64,000 nt of DNA from Chelativorans multitrophicus (GTDB lineage Bacteria; Pseudomonadota; Alphaproteobacteria; Rhizobiales; Rhizobiaceae), in assembly GCF_011317445.1 (NCBI RefSeq), contig NZ_JAAAPL010000003.1:558001-622000 (forward strand), written 5' to 3'. The notes beneath the pieces are model-generated. The model did no database searches. It was not told the DNA's origin and saw nothing but the letters and a program-made list of their open reading frames with translations. Positions 29,201 to 37,622 of this stretch are shown here, piece by piece. Position 1 is the first letter of the stretch, and each line of letters begins with the position of its first letter. The position numbers and the translations under genes were made by a program.

Positions 29201-30904
29201 TCAGTCCTGTCCGATCGTCACTTCGATCAGGGCGAGGCCTTTGCCCGCATTTGTGTGTACCAGCGCCTCGGCAAGTGCCGTTTCAAACGCACCAGGGGTC
29301 GCTACCTTGCGTGCCCAGGCACGGCTGCCCTGGGCGACGCGGACAAAATCAGGTGAGGGCGAGAGCGCTGTGAGCGGCACCGTATTGGACCGCGCTGCAT
29401 GTCCGTTCGGATAGAGCTCCACGACAGACTGGCGGACTGCTCCCCATTCAGCGTTGTTCATGACAATGACGATGATCGGGAGATTGCGCGCTTCAGCGAT
29501 CTGGTGACAAGCGACCGGGTTGGAAAATATGTAAGATCCGTCACCCATCGCGGCGATCACAGGGCGTTCCGGGTCGGCCATCTTGAAACCCAGGGCGGCC
29601 GGGAATGCCCAACCCAATCCGCCGGAGTGCGGCCCGTCGAACCATGCCTTGGGATGGTCGAGATGCATCGCATGCATCTGCACGCCAAGTTCGTTGAAGA
29701 CAGCCGCTTTCGTGCCGCGAAGCGCTTCCGACAGGCTGTAGCTGACCCACGCCTTCGTGAGCTGCGGCGCGTCGCGGCGCTTGCGAATTGCATCGAGCCG
29801 CGCGTTCCGAGCCAAGGCATTGGTGCGACCGACCGTTGCCGCACGCTCTTCGTTGCGCGCGCGATGGCCGGACATCCGTGCATCCAGCAGCGCTTTCAAA
29901 GCCAAAATCGTCGAACCGGCATCGCCGACCAATGAGAGGTCGGACCGGAAATTTCGCACTGCGGTCCGGGCGTGCAAGGGATCAGCACCAATCTGGATGA
30001 CAAAGGCATTTTCGCTCGGCTCCATCTCAGCAGGAGACCAAGGCGCGAGACTGTCAATCACCAGGATCGCATCCGCCTTCTCGAGGAGCGGCTTTGGGTC
30101 CGGGCCGGCCGCCATCGGATGATCTGTCGGTAAAGCGAGTTGAACGGCCCAATATTGGCAGACGGGAATTCCCCATTCCTCTGCTAACTCCGCCAACGTA
30201 GCGAATGCGCGCTCGTTTCCTGCCCCGCGCTGCGCAAAGATCACCGGATGTTTTGCCTCGGCCAGTATATCCGCCGCATGCTCCAAATCGGCACGGAGCG
30301 ATGCTACCTGCGACGGCTGCATCTGCGGACGCCGGGCACTGCCTTCCTCGGGAATCGTTTCACATAAAACCTCCCTGGGCAGGCTGATGTAAACCGGACC
30401 TTTTGGCGATGAGCAGGCGATGCCGTGAGCGCGATCGATCACGTCGTTTATCTGTTCCGGGAAACGGAGCTCGTAATCCCATTTGCAGGCTTCACGCACC
30501 AGCCCCGCCTGATCGAGCATTTCCTGCCCCCACCCGATGGGAACGGTCCGGGCACCGAATCTCCCCTTTTCGAGCGTTGGCGTCCGTCCGCCGATCAGCA
30601 TCATCGGGATCTGCTCACAGGCAGCGTTGATTGCGCCCAGTGCGGCGTTAGCCAGGCCGACATTCGTGTGGACCATGACCGCCTGCGGCCGCCCGGTGGC
30701 CAGGTAATAACCATAGGCCATGCCCGTGGCCGCGCCCTCGAAAGGCATCACCAGCGTTTCGGGCAGCGGCATTCCCTTTGCCCGGGCTTCCGCAAGGCCT
30801 TCGATGATCGGCGGAAAATCTGTTCCTGAGTTCGCGAAAATGACGTCGATACCCAGACGCTTCAATCGCGACAACAGTGCCGCCCCCGCAGTTATTCGGC
30901 CCAT
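29201..30904 (-). CDS. Thiamine-diphosphate-dependent enzyme (acetolactate synthase/benzoylformate decarboxylase family)
   Basis: A three-domain ThDP enzyme of 567 residues. The ThDP-activating glutamate lies in VMPFEGAATGMAYGYYLATG. The central Rossmann-like domain includes HPVIFAQRGAGNERAF. The ThDP-binding motif is AAMGDGSYIFSNPVACH, ending in VIVMNNAEWGAV. I place the start at 30904, where GGAGTAGGTGAG precedes ATG; a second ATG at 30943 lies inside an AT-rich palindrome. Paired with an aldehyde dehydrogenase, it suggests a 2-oxo-acid to aldehyde to acid sequence, as in benzoylformate metabolism. Oxalyl-CoA decarboxylase or acetolactate synthase are less likely. Confidence 0.82.
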   Translation of the reverse strand: MGRITAGAALLSRLKRLGIDVIFANSGTDFPPIIEGLAEARAKGMPLPETLVMPFEGAATGMAYGYYLATGRPQAVMVHTNVGLANAALGAINAACEQIPMMLIGGRTPTLEKGRFGARTVPIGWGQEMLDQAGLVREACKWDYELRFPEQINDVIDRAHGIACSSPKGPVYISLPREVLCETIPEEGSARRPQMQPSQVASLRADLEHAADILAEAKHPVIFAQRGAGNERAFATLAELAEEWGIPVCQYWAVQLALPTDHPMAAGPDPKPLLEKADAILVIDSLAPWSPAEMEPSENAFVIQIGADPLHARTAVRNFRSDLSLVGDAGSTILALKALLDARMSGHRARNEERAATVGRTNALARNARLDAIRKRRDAPQLTKAWVSYSLSEALRGTKAAVFNELGVQMHAMHLDHPKAWFDGPHSGGLGWAFPAALGFKMADPERPVIAAMGDGSYIFSNPVACHQIAEARNLPIIVIVMNNAEWGAVRQSVVELYPNGHAARSNTVPLTALSPSPDFVRVAQGSRAWARKVATPGAFETALAEALVHTNAGKGLALIEVTIGQD

Positions 30905-30936
30905 CTCACCTACTCCCGGTACAAAAAACTTTTCTA

Positions 30937-30953
30937 ATCTCATATAATGAGAT
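30937..30953. promoter_or_regulatory. IclR operator candidate between the ThDP enzyme and its divergent regulator
   Basis: ATCTCAT-ATA-ATGAGAT is a perfect 7+3+7 inverted repeat, 33 bp upstream of the ThDP-enzyme start and 66 bp upstream of the divergent IclR start, inside an AT-rich patch. Confidence 0.55.
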
Positions 30954-31018
30954 ATATATCTTAGGATACGAAAGATGCGCCAGCGAGTCAATTCGAGGGC
31001 GCAGGCCAGTGGAGGGTT

Positions 31019-31756
31019 GTGATGGCGACGCCGCTGAACGGCACAATTTTGAAGGCTTTCCAGATACTTCGGCTCGCCTCGTTCGAGCGGCCGGACATAT
31101 CGGCGCAACGCGTCCAGTCGGAACTTGGAATGAATTTTGCCACTGCTCACCGTTTCCTCGTGACGCTTGAGGAGGCGGGAGCGCTCATCTCGATAAGGCG
31201 CGGCGTCTACCGTTTGGGCCCGTCCGTCGGAAAAATGGGGCGGCTTGCGGAATCCACCACTCCTCACCTTGAGGCCATCCAGCCATTTCTGGACGCGCTC
31301 CGCGCACGTCTCAACGAGTCGGTAATGCTCTGCAGGTTTAGCCGTGCCGGACCGACCTGCGTTGCCGTTGCGCTCGCCGAGCGGCCAATCACCGTCGCCA
31401 TACGGATCGGCACCACACTCAATTTCCTCACATCGGCGCAAGGGCGGTTATGGCTGGCAAGCCTCGAACCGTGGGAGCGAGACGAACTGCTCGCTGGCGA
31501 GTCGCATCTCGTTGATCGTCCCGGCCTCGAAGCGGATCTCGCAGCCATTCGCCGCGACGGCGTTGCACAAAACTATGGTGATGCCGAGCCTGATATTGCT
31601 GCCGTGGCCGCCCCTATCCGCAATGCTCAGGGCGATCTCCTTCTCACGGTGGCGGTGTTTGGCCCGAAGACCCGGTTCACATCCGATTTCATCAGCATGG
31701 CCGCGGAAAGCGTGAAGCGCGTGGCCGGTGATGTCGAAATCAGTCTTACCCGGTGA
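31019..31756 (+). CDS. IclR-family transcriptional regulator
   Basis: A 245-residue regulator with an N-terminal winged HTH (LNGTILKAFQILRLASFERP, then QSELGMNFATAHRFLVTLEE) and a C-terminal effector domain. GGAGGG lies just before ATG at 31019. It is divergent from the ThDP enzyme and aldehyde dehydrogenase operon and is the likely local regulator. Confidence 0.88.
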   Translation: MMATPLNGTILKAFQILRLASFERPDISAQRVQSELGMNFATAHRFLVTLEEAGALISIRRGVYRLGPSVGKMGRLAESTTPHLEAIQPFLDALRARLNESVMLCRFSRAGPTCVAVALAERPITVAIRIGTTLNFLTSAQGRLWLASLEPWERDELLAGESHLVDRPGLEADLAAIRRDGVAQNYGDAEPDIAAVAAPIRNAQGDLLLTVAVFGPKTRFTSDFISMAAESVKRVAGDVEISLTR

Positions 31757-31845
31757 GCATAGCCGCAGAGGCGCGGTTCCCTGTTACGGTGTGCGGCAGC
31801 GGGGGTGACTTGGAGCACGCTCTACCCGGCAGCGTATCGTGATTT

Positions 31846-32742
31846 TTATTCAACCGCCGCCTCTCTCACGAAGTCTTTAAAGGCCTGAAAGCCTCGCGAT
31901 ACCAATCGATTGCTGGGATAGTACAAATAGTGGCCCGCGCGCGGGGGCAGCCATGACTCAAGCGCCATCACCAGCCGGCCAGATTCAATTTCCTCGGCGA
32001 CCTGGTCATACAACAGATATCCCACGCCCAAGCCATTGCGCACCAGTTCGGCTGCCACCTCCATATCGTTGACTATCGTGCTGCCGTTGACCTCGATCGA
32101 GATGTCTTCGTCACCACGGCGAAACATCCATTGGTAAGGACGCCTGCTGGTGGGAAAACGAAATTCCACGCATTCATGCGCCAACAAATCGCGAGGATGC
32201 GAAGGCACTGGATGATCGTGCCAATAGGCAGGAGTCGCCACCACGACAAAACGCGCCTTCGGTCCGACTGGAATCGCGACCATCCGGTCATCCACGATGG
32301 CTCCGAGCCGCACGCCAGCGTCGAAATTGTCTTCGGACAAATCAGTTAGATTGTCGTCCGCCCACAACTCTACCTTCATCTCGGGATAGCGGCGGACAAA
32401 GCCGTGCACCAGTGAAGCCATATACAGGCGTGCAGCCAGTCGGGATGCCGCGATACGAAGTGTGCCGGCGGGCCGGTCGCGCAATTCCGCCAGGTTGTTG
32501 ACGGCATGATCGATATTCGAGAGCGCCGGCGAGAGATCTTCGTAGAGCCTTGCCCCAGCCTCCGTCAGCGACATGCTGCGCGTGCTGCGATTGATGAGTT
32601 TCAGACCTAGCCGGTCTTCCAACTGCTTGAGCGACAGACTCACGGCAGGTGGCGATACCTCAAGCTCCACGCTCGCGGCGCGGAAGCTCCCAGTCCTGAC
32701 AATCGACACGAAGGTCTGCAACTCAGCTAGCGAAGGTTTCAT
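31846..32742 (-). CDS. LysR-family transcriptional regulator
   Basis: A 298-residue LysR protein of the AaeR/DsdC-like group: HTH ELQTFVSIVRTGSFRAASVE, then SPPAVSLSLKQLEDRLGLKL, then NRSTRSMSLTEAG. The effector domain contains GYLLYDQVAEEIESGRLVMA. It is divergent from a flavodoxin-fold quinone reductase, its probable target. Confidence 0.87.
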   Translation of the reverse strand: MKPSLAELQTFVSIVRTGSFRAASVELEVSPPAVSLSLKQLEDRLGLKLINRSTRSMSLTEAGARLYEDLSPALSNIDHAVNNLAELRDRPAGTLRIAASRLAARLYMASLVHGFVRRYPEMKVELWADDNLTDLSEDNFDAGVRLGAIVDDRMVAIPVGPKARFVVVATPAYWHDHPVPSHPRDLLAHECVEFRFPTSRRPYQWMFRRGDEDISIEVNGSTIVNDMEVAAELVRNGLGVGYLLYDQVAEEIESGRLVMALESWLPPRAGHYLYYPSNRLVSRGFQAFKDFVREAAVE

Positions 32743-32760
32743 TGTTAAGCTCTGCTAATC

Positions 32761-32775
32761 TATTATTTTAGAATA
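32761..32775. promoter_or_regulatory. LysR-box candidate in the lysR/quinone reductase intergenic region
   Basis: TATT-N7-AATA (a T-N11-A type inverted repeat) lies 19 bp upstream of the LysR start and 102 bp upstream of the divergent reductase gene, in a locally AT-rich stretch. It is a weak, short motif. Confidence 0.3.
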
Positions 32776-32876
32776 CATCGTATTATCATAACAATCAACC
32801 ACTCCTAACTACGAGTTCCAAACCGCGATGCGTGCGTGAAGGCACACCGCATCATTCTTGAATAGGAACTCTCGTA

Positions 32877-33533
32877 ATGGACGACAGCACTCATTCCCCA
32901 AGGATTCATATTATCTGGGCGCACCCGCGCCGCGACTCCCTGACCGGGCGGGTTGTCAATGCAATCTCGACCGAGGCGCAACAGTTGGGGATGAAAATTG
33001 TTGAGCTCGACCTATACCGGTCCGGCTTTGATCCCGTGCTGGAGCCGGAGGATGAGCCTGATTTCACGAACCCCCACAAACGGTATTCCGACGAGGTTTT
33101 GGAGCTCGCTGGCTCGCTGACCGGTTCCGATGCCGCCATCATCGTTTTCCCGGTCTGGTGGTATTCGTTGCCTGCGATGCTCAAGGGGTATATCGATCGC
33201 GTGTGGAACTATGGTCTTCTTTACGGCAATGGCAAACGACTGCCATTCTCAGCAATCCGCTGGGTCGCGCTTGTGGGCGGTGGTGAGACACGCTTCGTGC
33301 GCGAGCATAAGGATCGCTACATGGAAGACCTTCTTAACGATGGCATTGCCATCTACTGTGGCGTTGAAAACTCGACCGTGACTTTTCTCTATAACACGCT
33401 TGCCTATGAGGAAGAGGCGGACCTCAGCCAGCATCATCAGGTGCTGATAGAGCAGGCGCGTTCAGTGGTGCGCGAGCTAAATACGGGTTTTAGCCGCAAC
33501 ATAGAGCGGGTAGGCGAGAGTGCGCATGCCTGA
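32877..33533 (+). CDS. Flavodoxin-fold NAD(P)H oxidoreductase (quinone reductase, MdaB/KefF-like)
   Basis: A 218-residue protein with a flavodoxin-like fold. The start RIHIIWAHPRRDSLTGRVVN is the typical first strand and FMN/FAD phosphate loop. FPVWWYSLPAMLKGYIDRVW is the conserved flavin-contacting motif of NQO1/MdaB-type quinone reductases, followed by GLLYGNGKRLPF. It probably performs two-electron reduction of quinones or related electrophiles. It is divergent from a LysR gene and stands alone. Confidence 0.83.
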   Translation: MDDSTHSPRIHIIWAHPRRDSLTGRVVNAISTEAQQLGMKIVELDLYRSGFDPVLEPEDEPDFTNPHKRYSDEVLELAGSLTGSDAAIIVFPVWWYSLPAMLKGYIDRVWNYGLLYGNGKRLPFSAIRWVALVGGGETRFVREHKDRYMEDLLNDGIAIYCGVENSTVTFLYNTLAYEEEADLSQHHQVLIEQARSVVRELNTGFSRNIERVGESAHA

Positions 33534-33655
33534 TTTGCCGATTTCGGCAAACTGCGCATCCATTTCGAGCTTCACGAGATCCTCGCGCATCATCCTTTCC
33601 ACCAAATGCCAGCTGGGCGCATAGTGGCAATAGGGCTCACTAGTTCCAGGCCGTT
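33478..33655 (-). pseudogene. Possible 3' gene fragment of unknown family
   Basis: On the minus strand a frame ending at the TAG near 33478 reads like real protein for about 50 residues (EPYCHYAPSWHLVERMMRED, then LVKLEMDAQFAEIGKSGMRT, then LAYPLY). Most third codon positions are G or C. Upstream the frame degenerates into Arg-rich nonsense, and its last codons overlap the end of the quinone reductase gene. I read it as the remaining C-terminal piece of a lost gene and do not recognise the family. Confidence 0.35.
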
Positions 33656-33734
33656 GCCGCCGGCGGGAGCAAGCCGATATCGAGCCGCCACCGGGCTTTG
33701 GCCGGAATGAATGGTGGCAAAACTCCTCGCTGAC

Positions 33735-33765
33735 AAAAAACGGCGGGCTCGGCCCGCCGTTTTTT
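33735..33765. terminator. Bidirectional rho-independent terminator
   Basis: AAAAAA-CGGCGGGC-TCG-GCCCGCCG-TTTTTT is a perfect 8-bp GC stem flanked by A6 and T6. It can terminate both the quinone reductase transcript from the left and the tctC operon from the right. Confidence 0.92.
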
Positions 33766-33805
33766 GTCGAGCAGAACGGCGAGCGCCATCCTCTTTTTTG
33801 CTGAT

Positions 33806-34786
33806 TTACTGCGACGCTTTCTGCACGCCGGCCGCTTCAGAAATGGAGCGATAAGCGGCTTCCGCTTCGTTCACGAGCTCGATCGTGTCTTCGGCATTTC
33901 TGTAGGCATAACCAATTCCAGCATTGGCGTAGCCTTCCTTGAGCGCAGGATCGTTCATGGCCTGCTCGAGGATGCTTTCCCAGCCCTTCCGGATTTCCTC
34001 CGGCGTATCCTTCGGCATCACCAGCGCCCGCCAGATCGCGAGATTTACCTCCAGTCCGAGGGAACTGAAGCTCGGAACGTCCGGCCAAGCCGCGAGCGGC
34101 TCGGATCCGTTGTGCGCAAGGGGCTTCAATTGACCGGCGTCGACCTGCGCCTTGATCTCGGACGGGTAGAGCGCGCCCGCCTGCACATCGCCCGACAGTA
34201 GCGAGAGCACGATCTGCGCACCGCCCTTGATCGGCACGCGCAGGAACTGCGCGCCCGTTGCCTGCTCGATCTGGTAACGTGTGTAGTCGTGATTGGTCCA
34301 GTTGCCGGAAACGCCAAAGGCGATCGCTTGCGGTTCGGCCTTCGCAGCCTCGATGAACTGCGTTACGTCCATCTCGCCATATGGGCCATTGGCAGCAACC
34401 ACCAGCACGTTCTGGTCGGCCGAGATCTGGCCGATATAGGCGTAAGAGTCCTTGTTGTAATCGACACCCTCGATGCGAAACTGGTCGGAGACGATGGAGA
34501 CCGAGACCTGTCCGATCTTGTGCCCGTCCGGCTCGGCGTCGCGCATCTCGCGATAGGCGACCACGCCGCCGCCGGCCGGCTGGTTGATAATGTTGATCGG
34601 CTGGCCGGCATATTTCTCCATGATCGCGCCGAGCAGCCGCGCATTGTTGTCGTGGCCGCCGCCGGCGCCCGAGGGTACGATCAGGTCGACCGGGCGCGAG
34701 GGCCTCCATTCCTGTGCAACGGCAGGCAGGGCGATTGCCACCGCGGCGACCAGAGCGGCCGAGCCGCTCAATATGTGTCTGAACAT
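33806..34786 (-). CDS. tctC: Tripartite tricarboxylate transporter, substrate-binding protein (TctC family), set 2
   Basis: Periplasmic solute receptor (326 residues). Signal peptide MFRHILSGSAALVAAVAIAL then PAVAQ; mature protein starts EWRPSRPVDLIVPSGAGGGH, with the Bug-family ligand loop, and has NWTNHDYTRYQIEQATGAQF in the second domain. It is the last gene of the IclR-RraA-tctB-tctA-tctC operon and ends at a strong terminator. Confidence 0.9.
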   Translation of the reverse strand: MFRHILSGSAALVAAVAIALPAVAQEWRPSRPVDLIVPSGAGGGHDNNARLLGAIMEKYAGQPINIINQPAGGGVVAYREMRDAEPDGHKIGQVSVSIVSDQFRIEGVDYNKDSYAYIGQISADQNVLVVAANGPYGEMDVTQFIEAAKAEPQAIAFGVSGNWTNHDYTRYQIEQATGAQFLRVPIKGGAQIVLSLLSGDVQAGALYPSEIKAQVDAGQLKPLAHNGSEPLAAWPDVPSFSSLGLEVNLAIWRALVMPKDTPEEIRKGWESILEQAMNDPALKEGYANAGIGYAYRNAEDTIELVNEAEAAYRSISEAAGVQKASQ

Positions 34787-34808
34787 AGTTTCCTCCTTCT
34801 ATTGACGG

Positions 34809-36311
34809 TTATTCTTCCTGGAACGCGACTTTTCGCGTGCGTCGGATTTTGGGCAGCACGGCCATGACGAGCAGGATGAGCGCCAGCGCGAGAAGGCTCG
34901 CCGTGAGAGGGCGCGTGAGCAGCATGCCAAAGTCGCCACGGGCGAGCAGCATGGCGCGCCGAAGATTCTCCTCGAGCATCGGCCCAATGATGAAGGCGAG
35001 CAGGAGTGGCACAGGATCGCAGCGCAGCTTCAAGAAAACGTAGCCCAGCGCGGCGCAGATCACTGCCAGATATATATCCGTTACGTCGTTTTGGACGCTG
35101 TAGAGACCGATGCAGCAGAACAGCAGGATGGCTGGGAACAGGAACCGGTATGGAACGAGCAGCAGCCGTACCCAAATGCCGATCATCGGCAGGTTCAGGA
35201 TCACGAGCATCAGATTGCCGATCCACATGGAGACAACGAGACCCCAGAAAAGGTCAGGCGTTCCGGAGATGATCTGAGGCCCTGGCTGGATGTTGTGGAT
35301 CAGCATGGCGCTCATCATCATCGCCATCACCCCGTTCGAGGGGATGCCGAGGGTGAGCAGCGGGATGAAAGAGGTCTGGGCAGCCGCATTATTGGCCGAT
35401 TCCGGTCCGGCGAGCCCCTCCGGCGCGCCTTGGCCGAAGCGCTCCGGCTGAGCCGCGACCCGCTTCTCCATGGTGTAGGAGGCGAAAGCGGCCATCGTCA
35501 CGCCGCCGCCGGGGAGGATGCCCAACAGCGAGCCGAGCCCGGACCCTCGCAAGATGGCCGGCATCACCGACCGCAGCTCGGCTAGGCGCGGCAGCAGGCG
35601 TCCTATTCTGGCCGAGACGAGACGGCGTGTTTCGCTGCGCTCAAGATTGCCCAGGATCTCGGTGATGCCGAACAGGCCCAGAGCCACGACGACGAAGCTG
35701 ATACCGCCCGAAAGCTGCGGTACGCCAAAGGTGAAACGATCAATGCCGGAATTGATGTCAGCGCCGACCAAACCGAAAAGCAGGCCCAGTATCAGCATGC
35801 CGAACGATTTCAGGATGGGGCCGGACGACAGGACAATCGCCGCTACCAGGCCAACCACCATGAGCGCGAAGTATTCGGCGGCGCCGAAGCTGATCGCAAA
35901 GTTAGCGAGAGCCGGCGCGAAAGCGGCCAGGACGAGCGTGCCGAAAGTGCCGGCGATCAGTGATCCGATGGCGGCGATTGCCAGCGCGACGCCTGCCTGC
36001 CCCTTCTGGGCCATGGCATAGCCGTCCAGCGTCGCCACAACGGCAGAGGATTCGCCGGGCAGACGAAGGAGGATCGCGCTCGTCGATCCGCCATATTGGG
36101 CACCGTAATAGATGCCGGCAAGCATGATGAGCGCGGATGTCGGGTCGAGTGCATAGGTGGCGGGCAAGAGCATTGCCATTGTGGCCAGCGGACCTATGCC
36201 GGGCAGGATGCCAATGAGCGTGCCGAGTGTGACGCCCGCGAAACAATAAAGGATGTTCCAGGGTGTGACGGCGACGGCGAGGCCGAGCGCGATATTCGAG
36301 ACAAAATCCAT
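34809..36311 (-). CDS. tctA: Tripartite tricarboxylate transporter, large membrane subunit (TctA family), set 2
   Basis: A 500-residue multi-span membrane protein with GTLIGILPGIGPLATMAMLL, YYGAQYGGSTSAILLRLPGE and GSLLGILPGGGVTMAAFASY, all TctA hallmarks. It overlaps tctB by one base and precedes tctC by 22 bp. It resembles the set 3 TctA at 43977-45485 more than set 1 in these motifs. The linked RraA-family enzyme hints that the substrate is a hydroxy- or oxo-acid. Confidence 0.92.
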   Translation of the reverse strand: MDFVSNIALGLAVAVTPWNILYCFAGVTLGTLIGILPGIGPLATMAMLLPATYALDPTSALIMLAGIYYGAQYGGSTSAILLRLPGESSAVVATLDGYAMAQKGQAGVALAIAAIGSLIAGTFGTLVLAAFAPALANFAISFGAAEYFALMVVGLVAAIVLSSGPILKSFGMLILGLLFGLVGADINSGIDRFTFGVPQLSGGISFVVVALGLFGITEILGNLERSETRRLVSARIGRLLPRLAELRSVMPAILRGSGLGSLLGILPGGGVTMAAFASYTMEKRVAAQPERFGQGAPEGLAGPESANNAAAQTSFIPLLTLGIPSNGVMAMMMSAMLIHNIQPGPQIISGTPDLFWGLVVSMWIGNLMLVILNLPMIGIWVRLLLVPYRFLFPAILLFCCIGLYSVQNDVTDIYLAVICAALGYVFLKLRCDPVPLLLAFIIGPMLEENLRRAMLLARGDFGMLLTRPLTASLLALALILLVMAVLPKIRRTRKVAFQEE

Positions 36312-36763
36312 CAGAGGCCCCGTGGCCAGATCGGCATCGGAACGCCGAGCGCCTCAACAAAAACAAGCGCGCCGAAGATGGAAAGTCCCGCCGCCAGAAG
36401 GGCGATCTCCCACCACCGCCGCTCCGAGCCGGCAAAGCTGGCGACCAGGATCGTTAGCGCTGCCGCCACGATCAGGCCCAACGGGCGCAGCGCAAGCGCG
36501 AAGACAACCATGGCGCCAAGCACAAAGAAGCCGGGCCGAAGATGGAAATGCGCGTGCTCGCCGTCGCTGGCGAAGATAGCCTTGACTATCAATGCCAGCC
36601 CTATGAGCACGGCGCAGCATCCGAGGACAAGGGGGAAATAGCCTGGCCCCATCTGCACCGCGGTCCCGAGATCATAATTGCGGGAGATGAGCACGAAGCC
36701 CCCTCCCAGGAGCACAAAAAGCGCTCCGCTCAAGAAATCGGTATTGACGATGATCCGGTTCAA
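36311..36763 (-). CDS. tctB: Tripartite tricarboxylate transporter, small membrane subunit (TctB family), set 2
   Basis: A 150-residue protein with four membrane segments, including GALFVLLGGGFVLISRNYDL and the conserved TctB stretch TAVQMGPGYFPLVLGCCAVL. It lies directly upstream of tctA with a one-base overlap and 39 bp downstream of the RraA-family gene. Confidence 0.9.
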   Translation of the reverse strand: MNRIIVNTDFLSGALFVLLGGGFVLISRNYDLGTAVQMGPGYFPLVLGCCAVLIGLALIVKAIFASDGEHAHFHLRPGFFVLGAMVVFALALRPLGLIVAAALTILVASFAGSERRWWEIALLAAGLSIFGALVFVEALGVPMPIWPRGL

Positions 36764-36802
36764 GCCGTTCCTCCCTTGTCGGATATTCCGCCTCGCGGAG
36801 GC

Positions 36803-37597
36803 TTAGGAATAGCGCTTGCGGTACAGCGGGCGCAGTTCGTCAAGGGGCCGGCGGTTTTCTATGAGATCGCGCATCGTCGCCTCCTCCGCGAGGATCGACT
36901 TCACTTTGGCGAGCACCGTATCGATGAGGTCGAACGGGATGGCGCAGATGCCCGAACTGTCTGCCACGATCAGGTCCCCGGCATCGACCATGATGTCGTG
37001 CACCGTCACCGGACCGTTGAGCTCCATCGCCTGCATCCGGAACTTGCCCGTGATAGGAGTCACGCCCTTGCTCCAGACCGGATAGTCGGTATTTCGGATT
37101 GTATCGATATCACGCACCGCGCCGTTCACGATCGCGCCGACAAAGCCCATGGACCTCGCCACGGTTACCGATTGACCGCCCATATTCGAGACGTCGAGAT
37201 TGCCGCCGAAATCGCAGACCAGGACGTCGCCGGGTTCGCCGAGATAATACGACTCGCGCGTCGACATCTGGATGAAGTCCTTGTCGATATGGCCTTGCGT
37301 CGGGGTCTTGCGCTCGGGGATGGAGCGCACGGTGACAGCCGTGCCGACGATCTTCTTACCGGGGATCAGCGGCGGCAGATGGGAGGCTGCTATTGCGCCA
37401 CGAATGCCGAAAGAGTCGAGCACGTCCGAAACGGTCGTGGTCAGATCGTCGAGCGCCTCGAATTCGGCGATCACTTCCTTGCTCGGCCGCGGGAACTTGA
37501 TCTTGGAAATGCGCTCCTGAGGCACCTGGCCCCATACGCGGCCGGCAAGTTTGTATTCCTCATATTCACGGTCAATCTGGTCGCGGGTTTTGGTCAC
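36803..37597 (-). CDS. RraA/HMG-aldolase-family protein
   Basis: A 264-residue protein of the RraA-like superfamily, whose enzymes include 4-hydroxy-4-methyl-2-oxoglutarate/4-carboxy-4-hydroxy-2-oxoadipate aldolase and oxaloacetate decarboxylase. Typical motifs are GFVGAIVNGAVRDIDTIRNT, then YPVWSKGVTP, and VDAGDLIVADSSGICAIP. I choose the GTG start at 37597, which has CAGGAG 6 bp upstream. The genuine HMG aldolases are about 220 residues; the N-terminal ~45 extra residues are hydrophilic. It lies between an IclR regulator and a TTT transporter, so it probably cleaves or decarboxylates the imported acid. Confidence 0.8.
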   Translation of the reverse strand: MTKTRDQIDREYEEYKLAGRVWGQVPQERISKIKFPRPSKEVIAEFEALDDLTTTVSDVLDSFGIRGAIAASHLPPLIPGKKIVGTAVTVRSIPERKTPTQGHIDKDFIQMSTRESYYLGEPGDVLVCDFGGNLDVSNMGGQSVTVARSMGFVGAIVNGAVRDIDTIRNTDYPVWSKGVTPITGKFRMQAMELNGPVTVHDIMVDAGDLIVADSSGICAIPFDLIDTVLAKVKSILAEEATMRDLIENRRPLDELRPLYRKRYS

Positions 37598-37622
37598 GTG
37601 TTGCTCCTGTTTTGAAAGGCCG

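Noticed and set aside
30905-31441. N-terminal extension of the ThDP enzyme frame
   Set aside because: It runs antisense through the divergent IclR gene and through the promoter region; a good start with a ribosome site is at 30904.
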